NCBI RefSeq assembly: GCF_019977355.1
Contig: NZ_AP024655.1
Span: 2,418,001-2,482,000, forward strand
From: Arthrobacter sp. NicSoilB8
GTDB taxonomy: Bacteria; Actinomycetota; Actinomycetes; Actinomycetales; Micrococcaceae
DNA length: 64,000 bases
Direction of reading: 5' to 3'
Of this stretch, positions 62,987 to 64,000 are shown one piece after another. The position numbers and the translations under genes are program-made. The notes below the pieces were generated by a model. The model ran no database searches. It saw only the letters and a program-made list of their open reading frames with translations, and was not told where the DNA came from. Numbering within the stretch: position 1 is the first letter of the stretch; the number at the start of each line of letters is the position of its first letter.

Positions 62987-64000
62987 GCAGCGCAAGGATC
63001 CCGGGGCGCGTTCGGCGGCGTCGTCACCCGGAGAGCCTTTTGCCGGGGAGCCTCTAACCGGGGAGTCTCGTCGCGGCGAGTTTCCCGGGCTGCTGCCCGA
63101 GGACAGGCAGCCGGTCATCATCGCCGCGCGCAGGACGCCGCTCTGCCGCGCCAGTGGAGCCCTCCAGAAGCTCCGCGCCCACGAACTCCTGGCCCCGGTG
63201 CTCCGCGGCCTGCTCGCCGACACTGGGGCTGGTGCCCGTGCGGACGCCGGTGCGGGTCTCGCGCCGGAGTCGGTGACCGACGTCGTGATCGGCAACGCGG
63301 TGGGCGGGGGCGGGAACGTGGCCCGGCTCGCCGCGCTGGAAGCCGGCCTGCCCGTCACCGTTCCCGGCCTCACGGTGGACCGGCAATGCGGCTCCGGTCT
63401 TGACGCGATCGTCCTGGCCTCGCGGCTGGTCGCGGCCGGCGGCGGCCTCTACCTGGCCGGCGGCGTGGAGAGCATCAGCACGGCCCCGCTCCGGGCACAC
63501 CGCAATGACGACGGCACGGCGGACTACTATAGCCGGGCCCAGTTCGCCCCGCTCAGCCTCGGCGACCCGGACATGGGGGTGGCGGCCGAGAACGTCGCCG
63601 CCCACTACGGCGTCAGCCGGGAACGCCAGGACGTGTTCGCGCTTCGCAGCCACCGCCGCGCCCTCGCCGCCGCCGCTGCCGGGCTGTTCGACGGCGAAAT
63701 CGTGCCGCTCGCCGTCGAACCCGGTACCTCCGTTGAGGCGGACGACGGCCCGAGGCCCAGCCTTGGCCCGGCCCTCATGGCCCGGTTCCCGCCTGTGTTT
63801 GCGGAGGGCGGCACCGTAACGGCCGGGAACTCATGCTTCGACGCGGACGGCGCCGCCGCCGTCGTCATCACGTCCGTGGAACGGGCCCGGCAGCTGGGCG
63901 CCACCGACGGGCTGCTCGTGTTGGGAACTGACACCGCCGGGGTGGCGCCGCAGCTCCTGGGCATCGGCGCGGCCGCGGCCGCGAAGCGGCTCCTGACCGC
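62979..64000 (+). CDS. Thiolase (acetyl-CoA acyltransferase), N-terminal part
   Basis: A thiolase of which about 340 residues fall in the window; the 3' end is cut off. The nucleophilic Cys is in VDRQCGSGLDAIVLA; earlier blocks are PVIIAARRTPLCRASGAL and TDVVIGNAVGGGGNVARLAALEAG; later ones are LAGGVESISTAPL and TVTAGNSCFDADGAAAVVI. The first ~40 residues are an unusual Gly/Pro/Glu-rich lead (GEPFAGEPLTGESRRGEFP). No ATG or GTG is available before the conserved part; TTG 62979, overlapping the ligase stop (TTGGCTGA), is the best start. Pairing with the acyl-CoA ligase suggests beta-oxidation or the reverse condensation. Confidence 0.87.
   Translation, partial: MAEQRKDPGARSAASSPGEPFAGEPLTGESRRGEFPGLLPEDRQPVIIAARRTPLCRASGALQKLRAHELLAPVLRGLLADTGAGARADAGAGLAPESVTDVVIGNAVGGGGNVARLAALEAGLPVTVPGLTVDRQCGSGLDAIVLASRLVAAGGGLYLAGGVESISTAPLRAHRNDDGTADYYSRAQFAPLSLGDPDMGVAAENVAAHYGVSRERQDVFALRSHRRALAAAAAGLFDGEIVPLAVEPGTSVEADDGPRPSLGPALMARFPPVFAEGGTVTAGNSCFDADGAAAVVITSVERARQLGATDGLLVLGTDTAGVAPQLLGIGAAAAAKRLLT

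Overview
The window is chromosomal DNA of a high-GC actinobacterium. Protein signatures (WhiA, RbpA, OpcA, SufR, an Eis-type acetyltransferase) and the gene order fit Micrococcaceae, most likely Arthrobacter or Pseudarthrobacter; the genus is inference, because no rRNA gene is present. Gene density is high, no insertion sequence, prophage, tRNA, rRNA or CRISPR array was seen, and most genes are housekeeping genes in the order usual for actinobacteria.

Region by region. (1) 1-13.9 kb: end of polA, an Eis-like acetyltransferase, rpsA, a repeat-rich patch around a frameshifted glyoxalase-like gene, a GNAT/YigZ pair facing coaE, uvrB, a TerC-type metal exporter behind a Mn(II) riboswitch, and an MFS transporter. 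(2) 13.9-23.7 kb: a minus-strand group (S33 peptidase, GNAT, Ski2-like helicase), a trans-aconitate methyltransferase, and a heterodimeric ABC exporter with its GntR regulator. (3) 23.7-33.5 kb: uvrA, a HAD phosphatase, an acyltransferase, uvrC and the rapZ-yvcK-whiA operon. (4) 33.6-46.8 kb: sodA, then central carbon metabolism: gap-pgk-tpiA-secG and rbpA on the plus strand, facing tkt-tal-pgi-zwf-opcA-pgl on the minus strand. (5) 47-54.4 kb: haem O/A synthesis (ctaB, ctaA), a PLP-dependent dehydratase, an acyltransferase-3 membrane protein, a small membrane protein and an ABC-2 exporter. (6) 54.5-59.9 kb: the SUF iron-sulfur operon sufR-B-D-Rieske-C-T. (7) 60-64 kb: an unknown protein, a YpfJ-type zinc peptidase, an acyl-CoA ligase and the start of a thiolase, cut by the window end.

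Functional links. UvrA, UvrB, UvrC and PolA provide most of nucleotide excision repair, and uvrA has an SOS-box-like operator. Zwf/OpcA/Pgl, Tal, Tkt and Pgi interlock with Gap/Pgk/TpiA at the triose and hexose phosphates; RapZ, YvcK and WhiA are regulators in the same stretch. SUF and haem A genes share one divergent promoter region around sufR.

The least explained sequence is 4.96-6.18 kb: two arrays of CATG-centred palindromes, one including a 104-bp tandem repeat, flank a broken VOC gene. Other points for follow-up are a possible expression platform for the Mn riboswitch, a perfect 18-bp hairpin inside the start of an apparently leaderless MFS gene, a 30-bp-arm palindrome after ctaA, and a window-wide pattern of -10 hexamers 6-8 nt before start codons, which predicts many leaderless mRNAs.
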